Numbered from the stretch's first letter, positions 26,916 to 35,466 are shown. The stretch is 64,000 bases of DNA from an uncultured Dehalococcoidia bacterium (GCA_958295865.1 CATQHF010000005.1:496001-560000), one strand, 5' to 3'. Notes: generated by a model from the sequence alone, not told the origin. Numbers and translations are program-made.

Positions 26916-27239
26916 CTAGGCTTTTATGCACATTACTTTACCATAATGTATTTTGTCTAACGCATCCAAGATTTTGGGAACTAATGGTAGCAGTTCGTCG
27001 AGTTCGCTATTTTTAACAAGGAGGACAATAACGGCGATGTTACGACGCGAAATGTTTTGTTGGGGTGGAATGCTTTTGTCCAGCGTTATGAGTACATCGA
27101 ACTCTTGCTCTGCCAAATCTATGAGCCTGCCGTTGCGTATGCCATCCCATCCCCGATAGGCAACAGTCCACACTTCATGGACAACTGATAGGTATCGTCT
27201 CAGTCTCCAACTGACATTCTCATCGAGTAGCAGTCGCAT
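26916..27239 (-). CDS. DUF5615 PIN-like nuclease, probable toxin
   Basis: A 107-residue protein beginning MRLLLDENVSWRLRRYL, the hallmark of DUF5615/Mut7-C-like PIN-fold toxins. Acidic positions Asp6-Glu7 and the later LITLDKSIP aspartate are the presumed metal ligands for RNA cleavage. AGAGG lies just upstream of the ATG. It overlaps the 3' end of the upstream DUF433 fusion gene by 20 bases and is followed at once by a second DUF433 gene. Confidence 0.85.
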   Translation of the reverse strand: MRLLLDENVSWRLRRYLSVVHEVWTVAYRGWDGIRNGRLIDLAEQEFDVLITLDKSIPPQQNISRRNIAVIVLLVKNSELDELLPLVPKILDALDKIHYGKVMCIKA

Positions 27240-27879
27240 ACGCCTCTTGCTCCAGTTCATCCCTTGCCAATGCGAGAGCGTTCACGGCTGTAATATGTCT
27301 TACCGATGGGAAATCTTCCTTGAAGATAGTGAGGTTGTAGTTTGCAGCCATGCAGTCAAACAACGCCTTCACCGGTACGCGCGTCCCCACAAACACAGGC
27401 GTACCGCCCATGATTTCGGCGTCGCTGTGAATGACGCTCTGTGCCGCAGCGGTGGATACGACGGCCCTTGTTTGGGTTGGGAATCGTACTCGTGTTGTAC
27501 CCGTTGATTCCTGAACATCATCCCACTCATATTCAACATGTCGTCTGAAGTCGTACTCGGTCCCACCGCTTCTAGTATCACGCATATACCGAGAATCTGT
27601 GTCATCACCGCATATTTCTATGCTGACTGAATCCTTATCCTGCCTTTTGCTGAATATCTTCTGAGGCTCGGGGAAGGTATTTGTCGCAATCCGCAACCAA
27701 ACCAACCCGGAGTCGCGGGCAAGCAGAATATGCGATTCCTTCGTGAAGTGGCTCATGTTTATCGTAAGCCACCAAACATCTTTTGCAGCATTTATATTTG
27801 CGAAAGAAGTATTGGAATGCGTCAACATTCCGCTGCCTGTATGAGAGTTGACCACTTTTATTGCTGCTTTTCGTTCCAT
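27220..27879 (-). CDS. DUF433 protein with an extra N-terminal domain
   Basis: A 219-residue protein. Residues about 146-219 are a DUF433 domain (VIHSDAEIMGGTPVFVGTRV and following). The first 120 residues form an extra region of unknown family (DVWWLTINMSHFTKESHILL, VSIEICGDDTDSRYMRDTRS). It overlaps the PIN-like toxin gene by 20 bases, so the pair is probably translationally coupled. The N-terminal part could be an independent sensor, or the true antitoxin could start internally. No internal start is obviously favoured. Confidence 0.7.
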   Translation of the reverse strand: MERKAAIKVVNSHTGSGMLTHSNTSFANINAAKDVWWLTINMSHFTKESHILLARDSGLVWLRIATNTFPEPQKIFSKRQDKDSVSIEICGDDTDSRYMRDTRSGGTEYDFRRHVEYEWDDVQESTGTTRVRFPTQTRAVVSTAAAQSVIHSDAEIMGGTPVFVGTRVPVKALFDCMAANYNLTIFKEDFPSVRHITAVNALALARDELEQEAYATATR

Positions 27880-27987
27880 GATGTTCCTTTCCTACATCCA
27901 CGCGCCTTCCCCAGTCCGTCCATCGTATCACTCCCCGTCCTCGGAGAACGCCAAGTTTGGGGGCAAACTGTCAACTAGAAAGCCTAT

Positions 27988-28302
27988 CTACCTCTGCGCC
28001 GTCTGCGTCCGGTCGCCCGCGTCGGCATTAGCAGGCTTGCGCCCGCGTCCGTCTTGACGCTGTTCATTCAACGCATCTATGAACGGCTTCATAATGTAAG
28101 ATGCCCCATCTATCCAAAACCCCGTAATCGTTCCTTCGGAGTCGTGGTAAGCAATCAACCCCTGCCCTAATGTCTCCCATTCGCCGTCGATTTCGCCGAC
28201 GCGGACTTGCAGAACATCTATGTCCTCCAAATATCGCACCTGCACTTCAGGCAAAGTTTCCTCTCGCCGTTTAGTTCGGTTGTGTTGGTTCATTTCGATC
28301 AT
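27988..28302 (-). CDS. DUF2283-like small protein
   Basis: A 104-residue protein. The core EVQVRYLEDIDVLQVRVGEI, followed by a GLIAYHDSEGTITGFWIDGA strand pair, resembles DUF2283 proteins, which are small beta-sandwich-like proteins often seen near toxin-antitoxin genes. The C terminus is Arg/Gln-rich and probably disordered. It lies between the DUF433 fusion gene and the 225-residue gene. Function is unknown. Confidence 0.55.
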   Translation of the reverse strand: MIEMNQHNRTKRREETLPEVQVRYLEDIDVLQVRVGEIDGEWETLGQGLIAYHDSEGTITGFWIDGASYIMKPFIDALNEQRQDGRGRKPANADAGDRTQTAQR

Positions 28303-28322
28303 GCTGCGGTGTCAGGCCCCGC

Positions 28323-29000
28323 CTAAGTCGGCGTGAAGCCGAGCGTTCCCGTTGTCATCTGGCCGCGCAGGGCTTCGGCTGCCATCATGCCTTCGACGCT
28401 GGAGATGTTGCGCGAGTAGGGCATCAGCAGGCGAATCAGAGCGTCATGGCGCTTGCCGCAGGCGAATGCGACTTCGGCGTCGCCAGCCTTGTTCATCTCG
28501 CCGTAGCGCAGGAAGCCGGCGACGACCATTCGCAGGCGCACGGCAGGGTTGGGCGCGTCGCCCTCGCCCGACACCGCATAGACATAGCTGTCGCCCCGTT
28601 CCGCGCCCGTAACCTTGATGGTCAGAGGCGAGCGCGAGTCCTTGATAGACATTTCGCCCTGCGGCGGGGCATAGTCAGGAGCTTTGCCGACGGCCTGGCT
28701 CATCAGGAACTTGATGGGGCGCTCATGCAATACACCGCAGCCGAAGCGCACCTGATTGGCGCTGCCTTCTACGGCTTCCATGCCGCCGAGCGCCACCAGC
28801 TGGTCGCGGATTTGCTCTATGCGCGCCTCTATGCCCTGCTTGCGGCTGAATGTCCAAACCGTGCAAGTGCCGTCCTTGACATACAGTCCCACGCTGATGT
28901 CCTCAAAGTTGGGGTCCATCGAGACAAGCTCAAGGCAGTTGCCATACTTATCGATCACTTCGGTGGGGCGAAGTCGGTGGGGAGTTACGGTTTGAGTCAT
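28323..29000 (-). CDS. Uncharacterised protein linked to the methyltransferase
   Basis: A 225-residue soluble protein of no family I recognise. It is alpha-beta in character, with paired segments that look like an internal duplication: NQVRFGCGVLHERPIKFLMS near residue 85 and AEVAFACGKRHDALIRLLMP near 180. Each has a (R/A)FxCG.(L/R)H core with a conserved Cys and His. It begins 78 bases after the homocysteine methyltransferase stop on the same strand, so it may be a component of that methyl-transfer system. Confidence 0.6.
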   Translation of the reverse strand: MTQTVTPHRLRPTEVIDKYGNCLELVSMDPNFEDISVGLYVKDGTCTVWTFSRKQGIEARIEQIRDQLVALGGMEAVEGSANQVRFGCGVLHERPIKFLMSQAVGKAPDYAPPQGEMSIKDSRSPLTIKVTGAERGDSYVYAVSGEGDAPNPAVRLRMVVAGFLRYGEMNKAGDAEVAFACGKRHDALIRLLMPYSRNISSVEGMMAAEALRGQMTTGTLGFTPT

Positions 29001-29078
29001 GATTGCACCTCAAATAAAAGGTTGTCAGGTGGTCAAGGGAGTTTCGGATGAAATGGCTTAACGCGGGCATACCGACTA

Positions 29079-29984
29079 CTATTTTGTCGCCTTGACCAGC
29101 GCGCGAATGTGGTCGGGTGTGGTGCCACAGCAGCCGCCGATGATGTTTATTCCCACCTCTTGCGCCATAATCTTGAAGCGTTCCGCCATGTAGTCGGGCG
29201 TTTCAGGATAGACAATCTCGCCGCCTTGTGGCGCGGGAATGCCGGCGTTGGAGTGTATGAGCAGGTAGCCGTCGGTGGCCGAGCGCAGCTCTCGCGCAAG
29301 CTCCAGCATTATGTCGATGCCGTTGCCGCAGTTTGCGCCCACGATGTCCGCGCCCGCGTCGTGCAGATTTCTGACGGCATCAGCCGGCGGTGTGCCCATC
29401 ATCGTGAAGAAGCCGCGCGGCCCCTTGTCAAAGAACATAGTGGACATCACCGTCAAGCCGGTGTTCTCCTTTGCCGCTCGCACGGCGAGAACCGCCTCCT
29501 CGATGTCAATCATCGTCTCGATGTCAACCGCGTCCACGCCACCGTCGGCAAGCGCGGTTATCTGCTCGGTGAAGGCGTCATACGCCTGCCCTTCGGTGAG
29601 CGGCTCGTCCCTGAGCGGGTCGTTCAGCACCTCGCCCGTAGGGCCGACTGAGCCGACGACGAAGCAGCCCTTTGGCGCTTGACTGCGGGCATGCTGAGCG
29701 GCAAGCATGTTGAACTCGCGCGTCCTGTCCTGAAAGCCGTAATGCTTCTGCCTGATGCTAGTGCCGCCGAAGGTGTTCGTCAGCACCATCTGGGAGCCGG
29801 CGTCGAAGTATGCCTTTGCCATGCCCTGCACCACTTCGGGATGGCTGAAGTTCCATTCCTCGGGATCGCCATCGCCCAGCCCATGCTGCTGCAAGTAGCT
29901 GCCTGTCGCGCCGTCCGAGATTATCAGCTCGCCTTGCGCGAGGCGTTCCAGTATCGTCGGCGTTTGCGTATCGGTCTGTGTCAT
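29079..29984 (-). CDS. Homocysteine S-methyltransferase family protein (BHMT/MetH N-domain type)
   Basis: A 301-residue TIM barrel of the Zn-dependent homocysteine methyltransferase family. Zinc ligands are Cys219 (GANCGNG) and Cys285-Cys286 (GGCCGTTP), and the start IISDGATGSYLQQHGL fits MetH residues that bind homocysteine. It should transfer a methyl group to homocysteine, or to a related thiol, from the linked methyl-corrinoid protein. I start at the MTQTDTQ ATG, with AAGGGA upstream. An in-frame upstream extension is Arg/Ser-rich and overlaps the next gene. Confidence 0.9.
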   Translation of the reverse strand: MTQTDTQTPTILERLAQGELIISDGATGSYLQQHGLGDGDPEEWNFSHPEVVQGMAKAYFDAGSQMVLTNTFGGTSIRQKHYGFQDRTREFNMLAAQHARSQAPKGCFVVGSVGPTGEVLNDPLRDEPLTEGQAYDAFTEQITALADGGVDAVDIETMIDIEEAVLAVRAAKENTGLTVMSTMFFDKGPRGFFTMMGTPPADAVRNLHDAGADIVGANCGNGIDIMLELARELRSATDGYLLIHSNAGIPAPQGGEIVYPETPDYMAERFKIMAQEVGINIIGGCCGTTPDHIRALVKATK

Positions 29985-30015
29985 TCCGTCATTCCCTTTC
30001 TCCGTGATGAGGCTA

Positions 30016-30363
30016 TTAGCGTTCATCAATCCAGTGGTCGATTGCGCCGGGGGTGGCGTTCCGCCGTCCCGAGTTGTGCATATCGCGTATTCTGGCGACG
30101 AAATCGGCGGGGAAGCCGTTGTTGAACCGCTCCGCGATGTGTGCTGCCACTTCCGCCGCCGCGCCGTCCACATCGCCGTAGTCGTGCCACTCCCATGCCA
30201 TCAGGTAGTCGTCGCTGCCCATGCTGCCGTCGAACATGGCTATCGCGTCCACGCCCTGCTGAAAGCGCGCGTCAAGCGGCGCTCCAACCGGCGGCGCGCC
30301 CTCATCCTGCGCCTGAATCTGAACCGGAATTTCCTTCCAGTACATTACTCTGACCCTTGCCAA
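30016..30363 (-). CDS. PF13769-type 'virulence factor' domain protein
   Basis: A 115-residue protein with the conserved pattern VMYWKEIPVQIQAQ...LDARFQQGVDAIAMFDG...YLMAWEWHDYGD of the family named Virulence factor (PF13769). The name is historical. As I recall, these genes often neighbour split cobalamin methionine-synthase modules in alphaproteobacteria. It starts at TTG with GAGGTG 8 bases upstream and ends 31 bases before the homocysteine methyltransferase start, so the two probably share an operon. Confidence 0.8.
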   Translation of the reverse strand: MARVRVMYWKEIPVQIQAQDEGAPPVGAPLDARFQQGVDAIAMFDGSMGSDDYLMAWEWHDYGDVDGAAAEVAAHIAERFNNGFPADFVARIRDMHNSGRRNATPGAIDHWIDER

Positions 30364-30549
30364 TTCTGCTGCACCTCACTCAATTATAGCGAAAAGTCGA
30401 TTTACATGGATGATAAGAGAGGATAGCGTTTCCATTCAGGTGGGCAAATAGCGATTTCACCCCCCGTCCCTTCTGCTACGCTCAGGGCAGGTTCTAGCCT
30501 TCCATCGTCAGGGGCGAAGGACTGATGCGCGGCTTGCCTTATGGCGGGA

Positions 30550-31740
30550 TTAGTACAGGCCATCCCGCCCCGGCTCCATGCCCAAGAAGAACCTCCCTGC
30601 GGTGTCGTAGTGGGTGAGCCGTCCCTGCACCTGCTGGTTGATGACATGCACATCCTGGAAGCGGCGCTGAACCGGGTTGCTCTCAAATATGGCGGTAGAA
30701 CCGCAGAGTGTATATGCGATGTCCACGACATCCGCCGCCTTGCGGTTGGCGAAGGTGCTCGCAAGACGCATGTGTATGCGCTCGTCCATGGAGAGCGGGC
30801 GATTGGCGGACGCACTCTTCCAAACCGCCCCGGCCGCCTCGCGCAGGAAGGCGCGCGCCGAGTGCCAGATTGCTTCGGCTTCCCCGACCTGCCGCTGCGT
30901 GGTTGACCAGTCGCGTATCAGCGTCTGCGTAGGCGAGTTGCCGGGCACTTTGCGGTTCGCAAGGTCTTTCGCCGCATCGAGCGCGGCGCGCGCCGCGCCG
31001 AGCGCGACCGTCGCAAAGCCGGACGCGAACAGCAGCGAGGTGGGTATGCGATAGACGGCGCCGTCCTCGCGCGGCGCGGCGTTGGGGTCATACATGCGGT
31101 GCTTGGGTATGAACAGCCCGTCAGCCTCGAAGCCCCAGCTTGCCGTGCCGCGCAGCCCGTTCACCTGCCAGTTGTTCACCATCTCCACTTCCCGCTTGGG
31201 TATGAGCAGGATTCGCATATCATCCCTTGGCACGACATCGATGGGTCTTGCGCCGTTGGCATCCACCGCCTGAATCGGCGTCAATGCCGCAATCCATGTC
31301 GCATGGTCGCTGCCGCTGCTGAAGTTCCAGCGCCCACTGAGGCTATATCCTCCGTCAACCTCTATCGCCCTCGACCGCGACATAGGCGGCCCGTTGGTTA
31401 TCACCGCGCGCGGGTTGGTGTATATCTCCTTCCGCGTCTTGTCGTTCATGCGCGTGGAGTTGGTGGCGAAGACATTGTTCTGGTTCATCGACCAGCCCAC
31501 GCTGCCGTCAGCCTCGGCGAATATCTGCACGATTCGCAGGAAGTCGGGATGATCGAGCTGCGCGCCGCCCAGATTACGCGGCATGAGCAGTCGGAAGAAC
31601 CCGGCATCCGCAATCGCATCGGAGACATCCGTCGGTATCTTGCGCTGCTCGTTGATGCGATCGGTGTTCGCCGCCACCAGCGCGGCAAGTTCGCGCGCCG
31701 TCTCGATGTAGTATTCGGTATCGCGTTGTATCGTAGCCAT
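30550..31740 (-). CDS. Acyl-CoA-dehydrogenase-fold flavin monooxygenase
   Basis: A 396-residue protein resembling the group D flavin-dependent monooxygenases (HsaA, indole-acetate or p-hydroxyphenylacetate hydroxylase oxygenase components), not true acyl-CoA dehydrogenases. It has GFFRLLMPRNLGGAQLD near residue 47, a DGSVGWSMNQN segment and YSLSGRWNFSSGSDHATWI in the middle domain. It would use reduced flavin from a partner reductase, which is not seen nearby. It lies in a catabolic stretch with the amidohydrolase at 31891. The substrate is unknown. Confidence 0.85.
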   Translation of the reverse strand: MATIQRDTEYYIETARELAALVAANTDRINEQRKIPTDVSDAIADAGFFRLLMPRNLGGAQLDHPDFLRIVQIFAEADGSVGWSMNQNNVFATNSTRMNDKTRKEIYTNPRAVITNGPPMSRSRAIEVDGGYSLSGRWNFSSGSDHATWIAALTPIQAVDANGARPIDVVPRDDMRILLIPKREVEMVNNWQVNGLRGTASWGFEADGLFIPKHRMYDPNAAPREDGAVYRIPTSLLFASGFATVALGAARAALDAAKDLANRKVPGNSPTQTLIRDWSTTQRQVGEAEAIWHSARAFLREAAGAVWKSASANRPLSMDERIHMRLASTFANRKAADVVDIAYTLCGSTAIFESNPVQRRFQDVHVINQQVQGRLTHYDTAGRFFLGMEPGRDGLY

Positions 31741-31890
31741 TGCTTGCTGACTCCCTTTGAGTGGGGCTAGTGGAGTTTATCTTCTAGCGAACTTGTCCCT
31801 CCATCCTTTCGGCAATCCTTCGACAGACTCAGGACGGGGACGGACAGGCTCTATAACCTTCCCCCTTGTGGAAGAAAAACTCTTGGCAGA

Positions 31891-32856
31891 CTAGATGCCG
31901 AGAAGGTCTTCTACATTCTTGTACAGGATGGCTTCCTTTTCTTCCTGAGTAAGGCTTTCCATCCCCAGCAGCCAGGAGACGGGCCAGTCTATTGCCATGT
32001 CGAACGGCCAGTCCGTGCCGAACAGCACGCGCTCGACGCCAACCAGGTCGATGAGCATTCGCAGCGCCCTCTCGTCGTGCGTCAGGCAGTCGTAGTAGAA
32101 TCTGCTCAGATATTCGCTTGGCGGCTTGGCTATCTGCGTCCGTGCCTCGGAACGCACTTGCCAGCCTCTATCCATCCTGCCGATGCCATAGCACACATAG
32201 CCGCCCGCATGCGACAGGCACACGCGCAAGTCGGGATGCCTGTCCATGACGCCGCCAAAGACGAACGCCGCGAATGTTACGGTGCGGTCGGCGAGATTGC
32301 CGATGGTGTTCGGCAGATGATACTTAGAAGAGCGCGGGCTGACGACGGTAGGCCCCCCTTGATGTATCAGCAGAACCGCGCCGAGCTGCTCCGCGGCGGC
32401 CCAGAGCGGCGCGAACTCCGGGTCGTCGTAAGTCTTGCCGTTCACATGGTCGCCAATCATCGCGCCCTTCAAACCAAGCTGCGTTACCGAGCGCTCAAGC
32501 TCGGCGACGGACGCGGCGACATCCTGCATCGGCAGATTAGCCAAGCCCGCAAAGCGCGTCGGATGCTCCTTCGTGAGCTGCGACACATAGTCGTTTGCCT
32601 CACGCGACATCTCCGTGACGCTTGCGGCGTCCTTGTCGTAGTTGTAGAAGTAAGCGTTGGTGGACAGCACATGGACATCGACGCCAAGCGAGTCCATGTC
32701 TGCAAGGCGCTGCTCGGGCGACCATGCGGTCTTGGGATTGTAGCCGTACATCCCTCTAGCGTCTGCCATCGTGCCGTACCAGTCCGTGCCCTTCTCTGCG
32801 GCGCGCAGAAAGCCTTCGGGCGTTATGTGTGCGTGAATGTCTATGCTTCGTGTCAA
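31891..32856 (-). CDS. Amidohydrolase 2 family protein (ACMSD-like)
   Basis: A 321-residue metal-dependent TIM-barrel hydrolase or decarboxylase. The HxH motif is at the N terminus (SIDIHAH), a later metal His is in CLSHAGG and the conserved Asp is in FGTDWPF near the C terminus. Family members decarboxylate or hydrolyse aromatic or heterocyclic acids. I start it at TTG 32856, which has GGAG 7 bases upstream. The in-frame region further upstream is Arg/Pro-rich and overlaps the divergent hydrolase gene. Confidence 0.9.
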   Translation of the reverse strand: MTRSIDIHAHITPEGFLRAAEKGTDWYGTMADARGMYGYNPKTAWSPEQRLADMDSLGVDVHVLSTNAYFYNYDKDAASVTEMSREANDYVSQLTKEHPTRFAGLANLPMQDVAASVAELERSVTQLGLKGAMIGDHVNGKTYDDPEFAPLWAAAEQLGAVLLIHQGGPTVVSPRSSKYHLPNTIGNLADRTVTFAAFVFGGVMDRHPDLRVCLSHAGGYVCYGIGRMDRGWQVRSEARTQIAKPPSEYLSRFYYDCLTHDERALRMLIDLVGVERVLFGTDWPFDMAIDWPVSWLLGMESLTQEEKEAILYKNVEDLLGI

Positions 32857-33016
32857 TTTTCGTCTCCTACGGAAGTAGTCAGGTCTGTTGCAATTTATCA
32901 CAAAAGGGGGACGAGGGCTAACACCGACGGACAAGACGGAAGAGATAGGTCGCTTGCCCGCGCTTCCCATGCCCCTTATACTTGGCGCATATTCACACGG
33001 TCTAAAGGGGAGAAAG

Positions 33017-33853
33017 ATGCCAAAAGCGCCAGTCAACGGGGTTGAACTCTACTACGAAGCCACCGGCGAAGGCTATCCACTGATATTCGCGCACGAATTC
33101 GCGGGCGACTACCGCTCATGGGAGCCGCAAGTGCGGTACTTTTCGCGGCGATACCGCGTCATCACCTACAACGCCAGAGGCTATCCGCCGTCGGATGTGC
33201 CGACCGACGAGGACGCCTATTCACAGGAGCAAGCGGTGGAGGATCTGCGCGGACTGATGCGGCATTTGGGCATAGCGACAGCGCATATATGCGGGCTGTC
33301 GATGGGCGGCACGCTCGCGCTCAATTTTGGGCTGACATATCCGCAGATGGCAAGGTCCCTCATCATCGCGGCTGCGGGCAGCGGCTCGACCGATGTCGAG
33401 GCTTGGCGCGATGGCGTATCAGAGCGTTCGCGCCGAATGGAGGCGCAGGGAATGGCGGCGATGGACGACTATTCGCGCGGTGAGGCGCGTGTACAACTGC
33501 TGCGAAAAGACCCGCGCGGCTACCGCGAGTTCGCCGACCAGTTCCTTTCGCACTCCGCCATCGGCTCGGCGCTCACATTTCGGGGTGTGCAGGGCAAGCG
33601 CCCGCCCGTGTTCGCGCTTGAGGCGGAGATGCGCGCACTGACGCTGCCCACGCTCATCATGCTTGGCGACGAAGACGATCCTTGCGTCGAGCCGAGTATC
33701 TTCATGAAGCGCTGCATCCCCACATCGGGGCTGGTGATGTTCCCTCAATCGGGACACGCCATCAATCTGGAAGAGCCGGACCTGTTCAACAGCAGCGTAC
33801 AGGATTTCCTGATAGCCGTGGAAACGGGCACCTGGGCGCAGCGCGAAAGCTGA
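33017..33853 (+). CDS. Alpha/beta hydrolase
   Basis: A 278-residue alpha/beta hydrolase with nucleophile Ser95 in GLSMGG, an acidic segment MLGDEDDPCVEP and catalytic His in SGHAINLEEP. It resembles 3-oxoadipate-enol-lactonase-like or C-C-bond hydrolases. GGGGAG lies 4 bases before the ATG, so I reject a longer start inside the divergent promoter region. It is divergent from the amidohydrolase, with a 160-base shared control region. Combined action on an aromatic breakdown product is plausible but unproven. Confidence 0.88.
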   Translation: MPKAPVNGVELYYEATGEGYPLIFAHEFAGDYRSWEPQVRYFSRRYRVITYNARGYPPSDVPTDEDAYSQEQAVEDLRGLMRHLGIATAHICGLSMGGTLALNFGLTYPQMARSLIIAAAGSGSTDVEAWRDGVSERSRRMEAQGMAAMDDYSRGEARVQLLRKDPRGYREFADQFLSHSAIGSALTFRGVQGKRPPVFALEAEMRALTLPTLIMLGDEDDPCVEPSIFMKRCIPTSGLVMFPQSGHAINLEEPDLFNSSVQDFLIAVETGTWAQRES

Positions 33854-33896
33854 CCGTTGGCGGCGAGCGCCACGCCCTTCCCAAAAGTCATTCTTG

Positions 33897-34052
33897 TGCG
33901 TCATTCCCGTGAAAACGGGAATCCAGAACCTCAAAATGTAGGCGCTTTCGCATATTTCAGGCTATCTCAAAGCACTGGATTCCTGCCTTCGCAAGAATGA
34001 CACGGGTGAGTGAGCAGGAATGGCGAGATAAAAAGTCGAAATGCCGCAGAAC
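33897..34052. repeat. Compound two-hairpin dispersed repeat, reversed copy
   Basis: The same element as at 22881-23016 in the opposite orientation: CATTCCCGTGAAAACGGGAAT hairpin, CTATCTCAAAGCACTGGATT, then CCTGCCTTCGCAAGAATGAC with an extra GGGTGAGTGAGCAGG insert. Its end abuts the TAG stop of the DM13 gene. The spacer holds no gene. Confidence 0.75.
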
Positions 34053-34664
34053 CTAGTTCAGGCTGGCAACGCTGAAAACTACCTGAAACGGATTGCAGTA
34101 GATGACGACGCTGCCGTAGTCGGCGGGGTCTTCGTCTTGGGGCAGAAAGTAGTTCTGGTTGCCCATGTTGCCCTTGAGTTCGCCAAGCTCGATATAGCCT
34201 TGGATGTCGCCGCGCCCCTGTGGATCGGACGCGGGCGCGAGCAGCACGCGCAGGTCAGGCCCATTGGTTACGCTGAAGTCCTCGAGGCGCAGCACGCTCT
34301 GCCCGTCAGCGCTCCGGTAAATCGTCGCCGTGCCGCTGCCCCTGTGGAAGCTGTCGGCGCCGCGGAAACTGCCCGACTTGAGCGCGGTGACGGACGCATC
34401 CATCTTCATCTCGTCGTCGGCCATCGCCATCCCTGCCGGCGCCGCCTCGTCGTGCATCTCATTGGCGCTTGCGGCATCCATCATGTCTTGCTCCGCCTCC
34501 GCCATCGTCATGCCGGCGGGAACTACGGCGACAGAAGCAAGCGGGAACTCTTCATCGACCGTCTCAGTGATGAACAGCGGCGATAGTAGATACCATGCGA
34601 GCCACAACGCGGGGATGCCTATAACGACTGCCGCGGCGATGATTATGCGCTTGCGAGTGAGCAT
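34053..34664 (-). CDS. DM13-domain membrane protein
   Basis: A 203-residue protein with an N-terminal membrane anchor (IIIAAAVVIGIPALWLAWYL), a Met/Ala/Glu-rich tether (about 45-90) and a C-terminal DM13 domain (GTATIYRSADGQSVLRLEDF, then GPDLRVLLAPAS and VVIYCNPFQVVFSVA). DM13 domains carry one conserved Cys and are proposed to act in redox or electron transfer outside the membrane. It starts 7 bases after the thyX stop, so it is in the thyX operon. Confidence 0.88.
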   Translation of the reverse strand: MLTRKRIIIAAAVVIGIPALWLAWYLLSPLFITETVDEEFPLASVAVVPAGMTMAEAEQDMMDAASANEMHDEAAPAGMAMADDEMKMDASVTALKSGSFRGADSFHRGSGTATIYRSADGQSVLRLEDFSVTNGPDLRVLLAPASDPQGRGDIQGYIELGELKGNMGNQNYFLPQDEDPADYGSVVIYCNPFQVVFSVASLN

Positions 34665-34671
34665 AGATATA

Positions 34672-35466
34672 TCAGACCTTTGAGTACTTTGGCGCTGCCG
34701 TCTTCGTGCCGTCGGGTAATTCTTCGATGGTGAAGTCGCCGAACAGCAGCGGCGCTTCGCGCTGCAACGCCTCCAGCACCATCATCGCCAGGCTGCGTAT
34801 CTCCACATCTGCGAAGGCGCTGCCACGCATCTCGATGAAGTGTCGCCATGCGCGTACATTGGCGGTGACGAATATCTTGGTCTCGGTGGCGTTGGGCAGC
34901 ACCGCGCGCGCCGCTTGGCGGATTGCCTTGCGGTGATCGGTGGCGAGATCGAAGCGCTCGCGCGGTATCGCGGATGCCAGCGCCTCCACTAGCGCCTCGT
35001 AGCTCCGGGCAGCGCTTTCAATCGCCGACTCGAACACAACCCTCGACTTATCGTCAGCATCGGCAAGCGCGGGCGGCGCAACGAAACTGCCCCCGCTCTC
35101 ATCCACATACCGCTGGCTGCGCTGACTGAAAGCGAAGCCGGCGCGATGGCGCACCAACTCGTGCGTGAGTGAGCGCGATACGCCCGTGAACACAAAGCCG
35201 TAGTTGATGTGCTCGAACACGCTGCCGTCTTTGGAGCGCAGCAGATTGTTGATGAAGTCGGCGATGTCGCGTCTGCCCCTGCCGTAGCTCATGTAGCACA
35301 GGCGCGCGGAGATTTCGGCTATGGCGGCAGACTCGTCCTCACCGGCGCGGATGCTCTGAGGCACGCCGGGGACGCCCTCATCGGCGAGGAACGCCGCGAC
35401 CCGCTCCCAATCGACCGAGGGCTTCGTAACCAGATAGGCTTTGGGTTCGGTAATGAGCCTGCCCAT
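34672..35466 (-). CDS. thyX: Flavin-dependent thymidylate synthase
   Basis: A 264-residue ThyX making dTMP from dUMP with methylene-tetrahydrofolate and NADPH/FAD. The signature RHRAGFAFSQRSQRY (Arg106-His107-Arg108 onward) is intact and EHINYGFVFTGVSRSLTHEL precedes it. The ORF extends nine codons further upstream, but I choose MGRLITEP, with GGAG 11 bases before it. It lies 40 bases after the E2 gene. Confidence 0.95.
   Translation of the reverse strand: MGRLITEPKAYLVTKPSVDWERVAAFLADEGVPGVPQSIRAGEDESAAIAEISARLCYMSYGRGRRDIADFINNLLRSKDGSVFEHINYGFVFTGVSRSLTHELVRHRAGFAFSQRSQRYVDESGGSFVAPPALADADDKSRVVFESAIESAARSYEALVEALASAIPRERFDLATDHRKAIRQAARAVLPNATETKIFVTANVRAWRHFIEMRGSAFADVEIRSLAMMVLEALQREAPLLFGDFTIEELPDGTKTAAPKYSKV

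Noticed and set aside
31870-33036. Longer start for the amidohydrolase reaching 33036
   Set aside because: The added 60 residues are Arg/Pro-rich, would overlap the divergent hydrolase start and lack a ribosome site, whereas TTG 32856 has GGAG at 7 bases and gives the normal HxH N terminus.
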